DNA of 64,000 nt from Nipponacmea schrenckii (GCA_030562195.1 CM060203.1:1502208-1566207); one strand, 5' to 3'. Positions 31,846-46,269 are shown, counted from the stretch's first letter. The notes: a model not told the origin generated them from the sequence alone. Numbers and translations: made by a program.

Positions 31846-34800
31846 AGTTGCTCTGAGGAATTAAAGATTGTAACAATGCAATTTAAACAATACTACGAAA
31901 GCATAGGCACGGGAATGATAGCACATCCTCCAATGAGACAGTAATATTTGTTAGCTTGACTTGTTTTTTCGTATGAGTCTTTCCTTACAGATTGTTTGCT
32001 CATGTTGCTTTTTTCTAAAACGGAGGTGTGGAGGATTCAAATACCTGTCTATGACTATGACTAGGAATGTTAATTAGGTCAATTATTTCATGATCAAATA
32101 ATATACCCCGAGCTCATTAGTGAATACCCTAGTTTACTGTGACATCAGTAATTACTAATTATAATACATTCTAATCTGCACATTGCCTGGGTATAATCAG
32201 GTAATCAACAGTAGCCTACATGACCCTACCGGAAGTGCATCAACACCAGACCACTAGTTGCCCAAATTAAACTGCTTTTTTTTGCTTTTTGTATTAGTTA
32301 ACCGGCCATGTGTCAGATTATGTAATGATCGTGGTATTAGTGAATTAGTCATTCGGTGCACATAATTATAAAGCCCTTTTCCTTTAATGGTCATAGCTTT
32401 ACCGACGTGAACACCGTTTTGTTCGTTTTTAAAAGCATAAAGATTGAATATCAAAATAAATAATATAATAAACTGATATCCCATATATTAAGAAAAGGTC
32501 AGAGGACACTATGTAAGAAATGTACCTGTTTCGATCATTGAAAGAATCCTAGAAAACAAACTTCGTCTTATTTCCTATTTCGTACCGTATTTCGTATTTC
32601 GAGGAGAGAATGTTTACTACGAAACGAAAAAACCTCACATACAACTGTTTTTTAAAACAAAAACTAAGCATTAATGATCACAACTACAAAACATAATCAG
32701 AAATTTAAAAAACAGTTTAACAACATTTTTTTTCAGCCAAAGAACTATTCAAAATATTACTATATTATTGGAATTCTGTTCTTTTGCAGTGGTCTTTCTA
32801 GATCACCAAAAATGTGCACCTCTCCCCCAAGTTTCAATACCTTTATTGATCTCTCAATGATTATTTTAAACCGTCTACGTCCCCCACCCTCCCTTTTCTT
32901 GGCAAATGACTCTATTGGCCTTTGCAACTAATGATGATTAGAGACTGTTCGTAAGTAATTATTTTTTCTAACTGCAGATAGTTATCTTTAATAATAGAGG
33001 AGAGGATCGTGACCTGACAGGAAGTGCTGAGAACCCTGCTGCACTCTATATTTTATATCTATTTATTCACAGTGACCTGATGTTAGATGTATGTAGAATT
33101 CATGCTGGTCCCCTCGTATTATACTGTTAACACTTTCTTAAATTAGACATCAATGATGGTAGAGTACTATAGAAGAGAACTACTTCCTTGCCTGTATGTA
33201 ATACCCTTGCTTACACAGGAAACAACTGAAAACCCACCCTATAAGTTAGTAAGTTAATTCTACAACAATATCGGGTTTTAATGACTTAATTGCGAGTCCA
33301 CAAAGTTAATATTTTCTGTTTGTATTATCTATATCACATAATGACTTAAATGAAAATACTTTTCTGAGTTTTCTGTACAAATTGCAATATTGGAAATAGC
33401 ACACATCAATTGTGTACTATAATTTGGTTCCAACGCTACAAAAAAAAAACTAAACCAAACCAAGAATAGTGCTTGATTTGAATCTGGTTTATCAACGATA
33501 ATATAATAAATTTCAATTTGAGTGTTGTATCATTAATTATAAGAACGATAATCAGCACTCTTTATCAGATTGAAGATAGTTCGTCTATTTCTGGAGACGT
33601 TTATTTGATTTAAAATACTTTAAACCACCGGTCTTATTTCAATATCAGACCTAGAATAGTAATAGAGTTATAAATGTGGGACTACTGGTTGGCTTGATAT
33701 CAAGTTTTATACCTCGTAATTTAAACAAGAAGTGTTTTATTTGATAGCTAGATGATAGTATCTCTCAACAATTACATGTTATTTTACAAAATATCTCCAT
33801 GATGATACCAAGTCGTTTTTCATTATCAACACTTTTTTTTATTATTAACGTAGTTTTTCATTATAATACACTCAGTTTTTCATAATAATTTTTATCCTTT
33901 AGTTGAACATTTAAGACATTATCAATATATTATTATTGTTAACAGGTTTTTCATTATTTTTAACGCAGTTTTTCATTATTATTAACGTAGTTTTTCATAT
34001 TTTTCAATTGATGAAACTATTTCCTGTATAATTTACCAACTCTTAAAGACTTCATCAAATCTAGTCTCGCTCAATGGTCGCTGGCTAAATTGATCACGTT
34101 TGTAGATACGAGTAACACCCCTTTACCAGAAAACTTCACGTTTTGAATTTAATATAAAATATTATACAATAATCCAGTGTCTAGGAAAATCTCCTTAGAT
34201 GCGAGAATTAAAATAGCTTTAAACCAAAGGCAAAGAGGTTTATCTTAAATTACACAGAATATTTCATAATAAACGGACTTATACCACTATAACACTTTGT
34301 TATTTACTTTCATATACTACGTTTAATGTGTAATATGTAAATATCCTAATTGATTATCTAATTTGAATTGTAAAACGACAAAAGACGCATTAGGTATAAA
34401 TACGCGTTAAATTTTGCCCACACAAAATCAGGCCCTTTAATAAAAATACTTTCCGAGCTTTAGCATCTCATTATTCAAGAAATGAAGACTATTATTTAAT
34501 ATATTAAAAAAGAAAAAAGAAAATATAAGGATAATTTTATTGACACGATTAATTCTGTGGTTTAAAAAAGAATTCCTGTATTTCTAGGAATTTAAAAGAA
34601 ATGTGTAAATCTTGGTTGTTAATGATGATACCATTTAGTAGACTATGAGGTCAAGATCTCGTAGATTGTATTATAAAACAGGTGCTTGAAACTGACTCGA
34701 CATTGATACATTCCTTGTAACTATCAGACCAATCTATTCCACATTATTACTCCTATAAACATACACTTATAGATCGGGAAGGGGGATTGACAAGAGGGTG

Positions 34801-37800
34801 GGTATTTGGCTGAAGGTTTGGACTACCATGCAACAAATTTAACGACCACTCACATCTCTTTGACGTAGTGTGGATCAAAACGAAACAACAGAATACAAAG
34901 TTTTCAAAGATAGAAGTCGAATGCCGTTTCTATCCCATATAAAAACGTTAAAAATTTGTAAAGGTACCTAATAGCTTTTAAAGATATATATTAACCGCGA
35001 TACCATGGTATTTTCTTCCAATCATTAACAATTAAATAGATAACTAACACAATAAATAACAGCGGAATCAAAACCCAGTTAAATAAGATTCCTGTTTTCA
35101 AACAAAATGTCTTCTGTTTTAAGAACCACTCAAATATAAAATAAAGATTTTTAGTTCAATAAAGTTAGTTTAATGAATTATCCTTCAATGGCATACATAT
35201 TAGAAGCACAGGTATAGATATATAAAAACAATTATTATGGATGGATACTTCTAGAATATTTATTATTTTCGACGGTTCAGTGTGGTTCTCACACCGTCAT
35301 CGTGGATATATAATTATAATTATATTATAATAATTGGTTTTTTTTTAATTATAATAAATTATAATTAAATTTCTTAATTGGATTTTTTTAAATATATTTT
35401 TTACCTAAATCAAACACCTTTTTATCTTTTTCCAACGTCTGAACTTTGATCATCATCGAAAATTATTTAGCATGTCATGTCATCATGTCATTAACATTCA
35501 CGGAAGACAAACGACGAAACGTTATATTGGCCTATTGTTACAGGTTTCAATAATGTTGTTAAATATTGAAGTCTGAAGTCTGGAGGATAAAAAACTACTT
35601 ATCTCTACTTTAACTGTAAGTGAGAGATGTTGAAGAGGATATGGTATGAAAACTACCGTATGTGAATTATCTGCTTTCTGTAAGGGCAGATCTGTATCAA
35701 TGTTTCTCACCTGTTTTAACTCTCTCTAAACTTTACATTCTCATATTCCCACTGGGTGTCGATGTTTTACTGTACATCCCTCTCTATACTTTCAAAATGG
35801 CAAAGTTTATTTTATATTTCTTCTAAAGTAGACGCCTTTTGTACAAATACAAAACAGTTCTGTTGTCTGACATATTGAATGCTGGCAGGCCATTGCATCT
35901 TATTCTTGGTAAGGCATTAACCCACTGTCATAGATGATAAATTATATAAAGCCTGCATAATTGTGCTTATGGTATAGGACAGACACAAGAGCTGTCTCAT
36001 ATAAAACTAATGTAGCACTTACATATCTTTAAAAAAAAACATGTAAGTATGGAGTGGTCCAAAGTTTATGAATGATAACAAGACAACACCAACTTATTTA
36101 ATAATGAACTTTTTTCTACTGAAATAATATATTTCTATTTCTATATTTTCTAATGGTTAACTGAAGTTAATTTGTGCGGAACAAAAGTTGCTTTCATCTT
36201 ATCAATGGATTAAAGAAGAGGTTGGTTTATCTTCCATTGCATTCTACCTTTCCATATCTTAATGTCTTCTGTAGCCACCTTATCATCTAGACTCACAACA
36301 ACTATCCCAATATACTGCAACATTTGATATTATGTTCATGATGGAATGTAGAGGTTTTTGTTCTTTGAAGACCTCCAAAGAATAGTCATTATTGGCAAAA
36401 CCCTGATTTGATGAGGGGTGTTTGTGATATTGGTTGAAAGGCGATTCCTCGTCACATCCTTTGAAGTCCATACATCTGGAAGTTCGTATTGTATTCAGTA
36501 TAATTAAGACCACCTGTCAACCGATCCGCCCTTCAGACATCGCATCGACTTTCTACTTACTAAATATACTTTGGAAAATTAAAAAAAACCCAAGCTGAAT
36601 AACAGACCTGCAGTGTGGTAGGTTTGCATATTATCTCGTACATAGCCGCAATATAGATTGTGAAAATATATATCTAGTTATATAATCTATTATGTTCTCA
36701 TATCTCCTTTAGATTTCTTTTGTTTTTGAGAAACTCGATTGGATATATCGAACACTAAGGTCATACTATAATGGCACTAGTAAGAAACCTCAACTAGCAT
36801 TGTAAATTTACAACGTTAGTGACATGCTGATATTTTATCATATGACTACAATGGAGACTGACTGTCATCGTGTTACAATCTGAACTTAAAACACAAAACG
36901 ACAGTCATTAGTTACAACGGAAAATGAGGCAAGTCATTGGGCCCAATAGGAACAGTATTTACAATCTCCCTATTCTTACAGCGAGGAGATAGTAAGACAC
37001 GGAAATAAAAAGGTTTTTGAATAATTAGTTTAAAAAATAGTTAGAGCTAGGCTTGTTATGAAAACAATATTGGGTGTACCAAAATACTCAAGTTGGAATC
37101 TGAATTGGCATTTAAAGTAACAATACATACTAGCGGAATTCATGGCTTAGATAATTACCTCCCTTCAGTTCAAATGCCTTATCACCATCGTCGTACTATA
37201 AGACGCGACAGTGAAGAACTGATCGTCAGGGTTTGTGATAAGTTGTAATCTTGGTTTACGTATTGATAAGTCACGATTCGTTTTTTATCCCATATCAGAT
37301 AAAATATCAAGCATGTACGTGCATCCAGAGATAGGTGTTGGCAGGCTGCATGCTTCTAGAGATAATCGACAAGTGGCTCGGCACCGATTCACTCGATTTC
37401 AAGTATCTGAAAGTTATTTTCGATATTTCTTGATAATTTTTACTTTCTCTTGCCAAATTAATGGACTGAATCAAATTTATAGGGAATATTATAACCTTAG
37501 AAATCACGGTGCATTTAGTTTATGATAGAACTTGTAGCAGAGAAATCTTAATATGTTCTGTTATTGAAACAGCACTAAATGGAAACTTTACTAAAATATT
37601 GGAATGTTCTCGTTAGTTTGTGCTGTACCAAACAAATCATACAGTGTTTCCTTTATTTAAACTATCAAACGAAGATGAAACACAAAACTTCATGCGCAGT
37701 CAATTCAGCCAAATTTAAAAGGGTTAGGTAAAGTCATTTTCCTGTGTTTGTAGTTGTATCAGAGCCATTTATGGCTTCTATGACCCTTCAGGTGTCAGTA

Positions 37801-38319
37801 GTTTCGGTTTTATATGGTCTTGGTATGATACGAATCTTCGACAGGAATTGTTCATATGCGTTGAGAAAGCCATATATACTTTTGATTTCATACAGATTTT
37901 ACTAGAGGTCTAATAAGGTCTTGGTTACATGATACTGCGGTGCAAATGATAACCTTCCCTACAGGAAATTTTCATATGCGGTGCTCTAATACGAAAGCAA
38001 TTTCTACCTCTGAAGCTATAAACGTTTATTTTGTTTTACTACAAGTTTATAAAAATAAAGTCTAAGTGAATACAGGTGTAATAAAAGAAAAATGTAAAAT
38101 TACAAAAGAATGAACATGAATTGATAGCAAGGATAATTATCAACCGTTTTTACAGAATACATCCAACCTGTACTTACTATGACTGAATTACTCATGAGGG
38201 AATCAATGATAAGCAATATTCATAACAAAAAATTATCAACGGCGTTCTTTCATCAGTCAGACATACATTAACAAAACGTTCATTTAATCAACGTTAGATC
38301 TAATCGAATACTGGGATGA
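31846..38319. other. Long intergenic stretch, no gene seen
   Basis: Unique AT-rich DNA. It holds an AT palindrome-like tract at about 35310-35375, a foldback-like stretch at 35440-35525, and the motif TTACCTCCCTT near 37157, which also forms the ends of the element at 44785. Frames such as 36283-36513 and 37235-37525 lack domains, and the second contains dispersed repeat words. Confidence 0.45.
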
Positions 38320-39790
38320 ATATACACTTCATAGAGAATATTACTTCATAGACAAGAACTAACATTCACTTCATACGGCAAGAATGTAACATTCACTTCT
38401 ACGAAGTTCAAAAATCATAATACCTGTTATCACTTCATACGAGTCTATATGGAAGACGTAACATTCACTTCATACGTGAATAACTATACACTTCATACGG
38501 CAAGAATGTAACATTCACTTCATACCGGTATATAACTTACACTTCATACGCAGATGTAACATTCACTTCATACGGAAAACTAACATTCTCATACGGCAAG
38601 AATGTACATTCACTTCATACGATCAGAGTTTAACATACACTTCATACGGCAAGGACGTAACATTCACTTCATACCGTGAATAACTATACACTTCATACGG
38701 CAATTATGTAACATTCACTTCATACGGCAAGGACGTAACATTCACTTCATACCGTGAATAACTATACACTTCATACGGCAAGAATGTAACATTCACTTCA
38801 TACGACAGAGTTTAACATTCACTTCATACGGCAAGAATGTAACATTCACTTCATACGCAAGGATAATCACTTATAAAACTATACACTTCATACGGCAAGA
38901 ATGTAACATTCACTTCATACAAGGTTTATTACTTCATACGAGATTACACATTCATTATACGGCAAGAATGTAACATTCACTTCATACGGCAGACGTAAAT
39001 TAACCGTGAATACACTTCATACGGCAAGAATGTAACATTCACTTCATACCGTTAATAACTATACACTTCATACGGCAAGAATGTAACATTCACTTCATAC
39101 GGAATAACATCATTTCGGAGGACGTAACATTCACTTCATACCGTGAATAACTATACACTTCATACGGCAAGAATGTAACATTCACTTCATACGACAGAGT
39201 TTAACATTCACTTCATACGGCAAGAATGTAACATTCACTTCTTACGACAGAGTTTAACATACACTTCATACGGCAAGAATGTAACATTCACTTCATACGG
39301 CAAGGACGTAACATTCACTTCGTACCGTGAATAACTATACACTTCATACGGCAAGAATGTAACATTCACTTCATACGACAGAGTTTAACATTCACTTCAT
39401 ACGGCAAGAATGTAACATTCACTTCATACGGCAAGAATGTAACATTCACTTCATACGGCAAGGACGTAACATTCACTTCGTACCTGAATAACTATACACT
39501 TCATACGGCAAGAATGTAACATTCACTTCATACGACAGAGTTTAACATTCACTTCATACGGCAAGAATGTAACATTCACTTCATACGGCAAGGACGTAAC
39601 ATTCACTTCGTACCGTGAATAACTATACACTTCATACGGCAAGAATGTAACATTCACTTCATACGACAGAGTTTAACATTCACTTCATACGGCAAGAATG
39701 TAACATTCACTTCATACGACAGAGTTTAACATACACTTCATACGGCAAGGACGTAACATTCACTTCATACCGTGAATAACTATACACTTC
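38320..39790. repeat. 27-bp minisatellite with four unit types
   Basis: Units begin CACTTCATAC and continue as GGCAAGAATGTAACATT, GACAGAGTTTAACATT, GGCAAGGACGTAACATT or CGTGAATAACTATA. They are combined into larger blocks of about 130-157 bp. The part from 39130 rightward is regular. The left part to about 39130 is riddled with truncated units and indels. Confidence 0.95.
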
Positions 39791-40697
39791 CTTGTGTATG
39801 CTTTCTCATAAAATCATTTATAAGATTTCCGAAGATAAATTAATATTAGTAGAATAGAGAATTCTTTGTTCTGACAAATAGGATTAAAGTCAAATTCCCG
39901 GCAACTTAAAACCTTAAAGAAAATGGCAGTCTTACTTTTCCAATCTCTATTGGGTGACAGAATACCGACCCTGTGATACCGTTTGCTATGAGAGATTTGT
40001 TATTAGGAAACGAAGGTCCTGCTTCTAAGTTGCATGGATCTACCAAGTGTTACCAAATTAATGGGTTTTATCGAAGGTTCAAACAGTTTATAGCAGTATC
40101 TTGCAAAACAGAACTACACCTCTCTAATTCATTTCATTGGCTTAATCATAAAGTCATATAAGATGCAGAAGTAGAAGGCATAATTGTGGTCTTATTCCGT
40201 TTTACGAGCTAAACAGGTTGAAATTACATTTATTGTACACATTATTCCAGACAGCCTTCAAGAAGACGTGTTTTCTTTAACACTTAAGTGAATACATTAA
40301 TACTCGATGTATTTCAAAACCTAGGTAAACTAATGATTACCACTTAATTATAAACATACATAAAACTTTCAAAACAGGTGCGCGTTTACTTGAACAAATT
40401 GCACATACACACAGATTTAATCAGACATCAAACAGAATTGTCTAACAAGAAATATATGTGTTTTAATATTCATAATAAAAATACATGACCCAGTGTTTGT
40501 ATGTTTGTATTCATTTAAATATTGGATCTGTTTTAAAACGCAGCGAACAATGTTCTTAACATGTTGTTAGTAGTATAAGTGAGGTTATCATATCCAGGTT
40601 ATTTTTCAAAGATGAACAGCCGTTTTTGTACTAACCTTACAAATCATAAGTAATGTAAGAAATTGTCGCAATTCTTTATCGAGTTCAAATTTGTTGC
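39791..40697. other. Intergenic with a possible retroelement trace
   Basis: Mostly unique AT-rich sequence. At 40040-40161 a plus-strand frame reads NGFYRRFKQF and, later, SFHWLNHKV. This resembles the end of a Ty3/gypsy reverse transcriptase (FYRRF, then F-x-W), but the match is short and lacks any catalytic motif. Confidence 0.3.
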
Positions 40698-43335
40698 ACA
40701 ATACATCATTTGTAGAGTGATATAGAAATACCACTGTTATACTAGTGCTCAATACATTAATGGTAGAGTGATATAGAAATACCACTGTTAAAATAGTGCT
40801 CAATACATCAATTGTAGAGTGATATAGAAATACCACTGTTAAAATAGTGCTCAATACATCAATTGTAGAGTGATATAGAAATACCACTGTAAAAATAGTG
40901 CTCAATACATCCATTGTAGATGATATAGAAATACCACTGTTAAAATAGTGCTCAATACATCAATTGTAGAGTGATATAGAAATACCACTGTTAAAATAGT
41001 GCTCAATACATCATTTGTAAAGCGATATAGAAATACCACTGTTAAATAGTGCTCAATAATAATTGTGATATAGAAATACACTGTTAAATAGTGCTCAATA
41101 ATTTGTATTGGGTCGAATCACTCTTCTGTTTCATATGGCGCATAGATAACCACATATCGGAAGCTAAAACATTTTGAGGATTTATTTGAAGGGGGTATTA
41201 TTTAAATTATATCTTAATTGAATTAAAGTGTGAGCCAAACCATATTGATTTAATTGTAAAATTTGGCTAGGTTCAGATTGATGTCTACAGATTAATTATA
41301 ATAAACAGTACTGGTATATGGTCAGTACGTCTTGCTCTACTCATATACCGTATCAAATACAGCCCAATACACTCTGACCCGTTAGAGTGCAAACAGTAAT
41401 TGTAGAGCGATATAGAAATAACCTCTGCTAAAATAGTGCTCAATTTTTCAATTGCAAAGCCATATAGAAATTTCAACCGTCAAATAGAGCTCAATATTGT
41501 AGAGCGGTATAGAATTACCACTGTTAAAATAGTTTTCAATATTAATGTAGAGTGATATAGAAATACCACTGTTAAAATAGTTCTCAATATCAATGTAGAG
41601 TGATATAGAAATACCACTGTTAGAATAGTACTCAATACATCAATTGTAGAGCGACATAGAAATACCACTGTTAAAATAGAGCTCAATACATCAATTGTAG
41701 AGCGATATAGAAATACCACTGTTAAATAGTGCTCAATACATCAATTGTAGAGTGATATAGAAATACCACTGTTAAAATAGTCTCAATAATAATTGTAGAG
41801 CATATAGAAATACCACTGTTAAAATAGTGCTCAATAATCAATTGTAGAGCGATATAGAAATACCACTGTTAAAATAGTGCTCAATACATCAATTGTAGAG
41901 TGATATAGAAATACCACTGTTAAAATAGTGCTCAATACATCAATTGTAGAGTGATATAGAAATACCACTGTTAAATATGCTCAATACATCAATTGTAGGT
42001 CGATATAGAAATACCACTGTTAAAATAGTGCTCAATAATCAATTGTAAAGCGATATAGAAATACCACTGTTAAAATAGTGCTCAATACATCAATTGTAGA
42101 GTGATATAGAAATACCACTGTTAAAATAGTGCTCAATACATCAATTGTAGAGTGATATAGAAATACCACTGTTAAAATAGTGCTCAATACATCAATTGTA
42201 GAGTGATATAGAAATACCATTGTTAAATAGTACTCAATACATCAATTGTAGAGCGATATAGAAATACCACTGTTAAAATAGTACTCAGTACATCAATTGT
42301 AGAAATATATAGAAATACCACTGTTAAAATAGTGCTCAATACATCAATTGTAGAGTGATATAGAAATACCACTGTTAAAATAGTGCTCAATACATAAATT
42401 GTAGAGTGATATAGAAATACCACTGTTAAAATAGTGCTCAATACATAAATTGTAGAAAGTGATATAGAAATACCACTGTTAAAATAGTCTCAATACATAA
42501 TTGTAGAGTGATATAGAAATACCACTGTTAAAATAGTGCTCAATACATCAATTGTAGAGAGATATAGAAATACCACTGTTAAAATAGTGCTCAATACATC
42601 AATTGTAGAAATATATAGAAATACCACTGTTAAAATAGTGCTCAATACATCAATTGTAGAGTGATATAGAAATACCACTGTTAAAATAGTGCTCAATACA
42701 TCAATTGTAGAAGTGATATAGAAATACCACTGTTAAAATAGTGCTCAATACATCAATTGTAGAGCGATATAGAAATACCAATGTTAAAATAGTGCTCAAT
42801 ACATCAATTGTAGAGTGATATAGAAATACCACTGTTAAAATAGTGCTCAATACATCAATTGTAGAGTGATATAGAAATACCACTGTTAAAATAGTGCTCA
42901 ATATATACAATTGTAGAGTATATAGAAATACCACTGTTAAAATAGTACTCAATACATCAATTGTAGAGCGATATAGAAATACCACTGTTAAAATAGTGCT
43001 CAATACATCAATTGTAGAGTTATATAGAAATACCACTGTTAAAATAGTGCTCAATACATCAATTGTAGAGTGATATAGAAATACCACTGTTAAAATAGTG
43101 CTCAATACATCAATTGTAGAGCGATATAGAAATACCACTGTTAAAATAGTACTCAATACATCAATTGTAGAGATATATAGAAATACCACTGTTAAAATAG
43201 TGCTCAATACATCAATTGTAGAGCGATATAGAAATACCACTGTTAAAATAGTGCTCAATACATCAATTGTAGAGTGATATAGAAAATACCACTGTTAAAA
43301 TAGTGTTCAATGTAACAATTGTATAGTTGTATAGA
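40698..43335. repeat. 51-bp satellite, about 45 copies, split by unique DNA
   Basis: The unit contains GATATAGAAATACCACTG and AAAATAGTGCTCAATACATC. Because 51 is divisible by 3, a minus-strand frame stays open through many units (repeating TILTVVFLYHSTIDVLS). This is a by-product, since units with small deletions break it at many points and no leader or domain is present. Patches near 41040-41100, 41475-41610 and 41770-42000 contain shortened units. Confidence 0.95.
41101..41396. other. Unique segment inside the 51-bp satellite
   Basis: About 296 bp without satellite units separate the short left part (40698-41100) from the long right part. No terminal repeats are evident. It may be an insertion, or the original boundary between two arrays. 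Confidence 0.7.
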
Positions 43336-44195
43336 AGTAACTAGTGCTCTAAATGTGTATTCTATGCGTATATTTTCTTGGCATGCAGTACTCTAAATTC
43401 AGAAAATGAAGACATATATTCATTTGTTTATAGTTAAAAGGAATGCCTTATAATTAAACATGACAGAAAACTATGCACTTTCTAATTTACGACTTTCATC
43501 AAACACTTGAGTGTATGTGTATCAGTTAATTATCAGAAAGAAACGTATTATACTTTTTTTGAGTATCTCCAGTAAAGGAGGGGGGACAACTACTGTACTT
43601 GGCAGATGAAGATATAGTCAGCATATCCCTTACAAAACGCCAAGACATTATCTTTTCTAGAAAGTAAAGTGCATAAAAATCACAACTAAGTAGATTCAAG
43701 TATTTACCTTCATATTTCCAGCCAAGAAAAGTGGTTGTTGTTTTTTTTATTTCGTCATATATTTAATTAGTGAGATTCATATATCATAAAATATTTTCTG
43801 TGTTTGTGATGCTATCCTGTAGAAATACAAGTGGTTTATACCGAACGTTACACTTGCTTGAATGATTGATTGGCTGTAAAATACAAGTCATTACTTGGTA
43901 TCAACCTACTACTCATCGTCTGGATAAGGATGGAAGACTAATTCGGATAAAAACATAGTGTTGGCAGTGCTAAGGGAAAGGTTCCAAGTAGAATAGTGAT
44001 GCCGAGTGAAGGGAAGAGAGTTACGAGTGAAGGGACAATTCGAGAGAGTTATTTGTATTTATAATAAGCTTATATTTGTAATCATATTAAAACTTTGGAT
44101 TGATACTCTCCCTTGAACAGTTAACTGGATGTTTTGAGGTTTTTACTGCCTATTTTAGATTAACTTGTGGTGAAGATTTGGTATTTGATGTCTGA
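43336..44195. other. Intergenic, no gene seen
   Basis: Unique AT-rich sequence without supported features. Confidence 0.4.
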
Positions 44196-44790
44196 AATTG
44201 CACTTTCTTTTCGATTTTAAGATCATATGAGAGATGAACATATGGAAGGATAAAAAATAGTTGTGTGGAGTGACAGTCCAGCGAGTGTTTTGACCACTCA
44301 AAAGACTTCATGGTCATGCTATATTGAATTTTGTAGAGCTTAAATTTGTAAAAAAATATAAAAACGAAATTCGTAATTTTCATGAATCAATCTGGAAGTG
44401 AATAACCGGTCTATATATTGAGTATATTCTATCAGTACCTACTTTAGAAATTGGACTTTGTCCGCTGAATTCATTTGCCTCTATTTGCATGTTGACAATT
44501 GCAACTTTGACTTTTTCGAAATCTCTTAAGAATTTCTATATGAATGAACAATATGGTTCGATACAAAAATAGTTGTGTGCAGAAAGTTTTGATAAACAAT
44601 GAGTGCCCTACTTTTATTCGTTGACGTCACTCCAAAAACTCATGTTCATTCTATATTGAATTTTTGTAAGAAACTAAGAATGCATTTCAGACATACAAAT
44701 TTCAATCTAGAAAAAAATTTTCATGGAATGCAATCTGGAAAGGGAAAACGGATTCTAAATATTGAAGACTCAATATTTTCATCAGTTACC
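44196..44790. repeat. Pair of diverged direct repeats
   Basis: 44196-44440 and 44500-44790 share a colinear series of words: ATTGCA, CGA, AAAATAGTTGTGTG, TATATTGAATTTT, TTTTCATG, AATCTGGAA and a closing ATCAGT-ACCT. They are well diverged, so an old duplication or two copies of one element. Confidence 0.5.
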
Positions 44791-44881
44791 TCCCTTGCAC
44801 TAGGAAATTTGCTGAAATTGTTGCTTTGGATCATACAATGTTGGTTGTATTAGATACTTGCTAGTAGTAAAGGGAGGTAAC
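44785..44881. mobile_element. MITE-like element with 12-bp inverted ends
   Basis: GTTACCTCCCTT (44785-44796) and its exact inverse AAGGGAGGTAAC (44870-44881) bound 97 bp without coding content. Similar words occur at about 37157 and, as AAGGGAGATAAT, near 60833. Ends of this kind are, to my knowledge, common in mollusc DNA. No clear target duplication. Confidence 0.4.
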
Positions 44882-46090
44882 TACAATTACTGTTATTGAA
44901 TACAGACTACAATAGTTAATTTGTTACTGTTCATGCAGTTGAAGACCGGAAATTTTTAAGGATAGTATTAAGACAACAATATCATTTTCTTCAACAACAA
45001 ATTCAGTTGCGACTTTGTGACTTCATACAAAAAAAAATCGAATCTGAAAAGCATTTACAGTTTTGTTTTATGTTATTTTTGGCACAAATGTTGTACTTCT
45101 GCCTATATGCAATTACATTGTTTAAATGCTGTGAAGTTGTTTTGCTAGTCAGCTATTTCGATCAACATGTATTGTTATTATTGTTGATGTCTACGACCCA
45201 GTTTTATATAATTGACTTGGCAGACTAGAATTGATCCTAATGAACATATCATAGACACAGTGTATCTCTATTGTAATAATTACTATAGCGTAGGAGACAT
45301 AGGGGCGTATCGGTGGTTGCCTAATAAACATTTCTTTTTTTCTCCTACAGGTTTCCTAATTAAACTTTAAAAAGTGAAAAAACAAATAAAGTTCATGAAA
45401 CAACCACCTAATTTAAATCTTCATTGTAATCTTAAATCTAACAGGTCTTCTTCCAATGCCCTGTTCTGATAACGTCATTTTAACCACTCGAAGCGTGTCA
45501 GGTTAAAACCGTTGTGATAACAATGGCTCTATTATAACTTCTCACACAATTCTTTTATCTAAAAAACCGAAACGATACATTGTTTAAATAATCGACTGAA
45601 ATATAATAATGATTCAAAAAATGCAGAATCGTTTCTAAATATATCACAATCTCCTATAAATAAAGCCAGTGTTTGTTTATTATATGATCAGGTTGGGTTA
45701 TCACAGACACCCCCTGACACCTGTCAGACTCGTACTATCTGGTATACATACAGAAATATTGTTACAGCTTACATATTCTTTATACATCCATATCATATTT
45801 ATACTTTATCTTACACACACGCACGTGCATAATCTAACACATGTGCAATATCCCACATCTATGACGTCAGGGGTGTATTGTTTCAAATGATTCAAAATAA
45901 CAAATTTCATTCCTTTGAAAATGATCAATTGCTTTGTAAAATTATGTGAGCGTTTTTTCCATATCTTTTTTTTTGGAACGTTTTATGGAAGTTACTGGAA
46001 GGAAACGTAAATATTTCAGCTGGCATACATCATGCAGACAAACATGGTATTTGATCTGAAAACAGAATCAACTTCATTTACATGTTAAAA
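44882..46090. other. Intergenic, no gene seen
   Basis: A strong acceptor-like tract ending TCTCCTACAG at about 45351 is followed within a few codons by stops in two frames. I see no exon. Confidence 0.4.
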
Positions 46091-46127
46091 ATGGATCGTT
46101 CAAACGATATTTTGGTGCGAATTCGTG
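46091..46127 (+). CDS. Candidate exon 1 of an unknown spliced gene
   Basis: ATG followed by 12 codons plus one base (MDRSNDILVRIR), ending at a possible donor, GTG/GTAAAC. The one leftover base joins in frame (phase 1) with the next exon. Without splicing the frame would run 46 codons to a stop near 46229. The donor is only moderate, and a 142-bp intron is short. Confidence 0.3.
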
Positions 46128-46269
46128 GTAAACTCGGAGATTATTATGATCAACATTCACCGTATATTATCAACAGCAAAAGCGTCCCTATCCATCCATG
46201 TATCTATTTAAACGTTCGAGTCTTCCATTAGTCAATCAGCAGGGCTAATACGATTCCTTTATATTTCAG

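Noticed and set aside
31991..32077. Short stretch after a strong acceptor reading IVCSCCFFLKRRCGGF to a stop
   Set aside because: The acceptor is good and the peptide resembles a membrane-tail end, but at 28 codons with no upstream exon it is not better than chance.
35440..35525. Second hammerhead-like stretch (GGAAGACAAACGACGAAACG)
   Set aside because: The GAAAC part is present, but the CUGAUGA half matches too poorly to count.
40698..43335. CRISPR-like array or repeat protein gene
   Set aside because: Units are contiguous without unique spacers, and the window is animal DNA. The open frame is a consequence of the 51-bp period.
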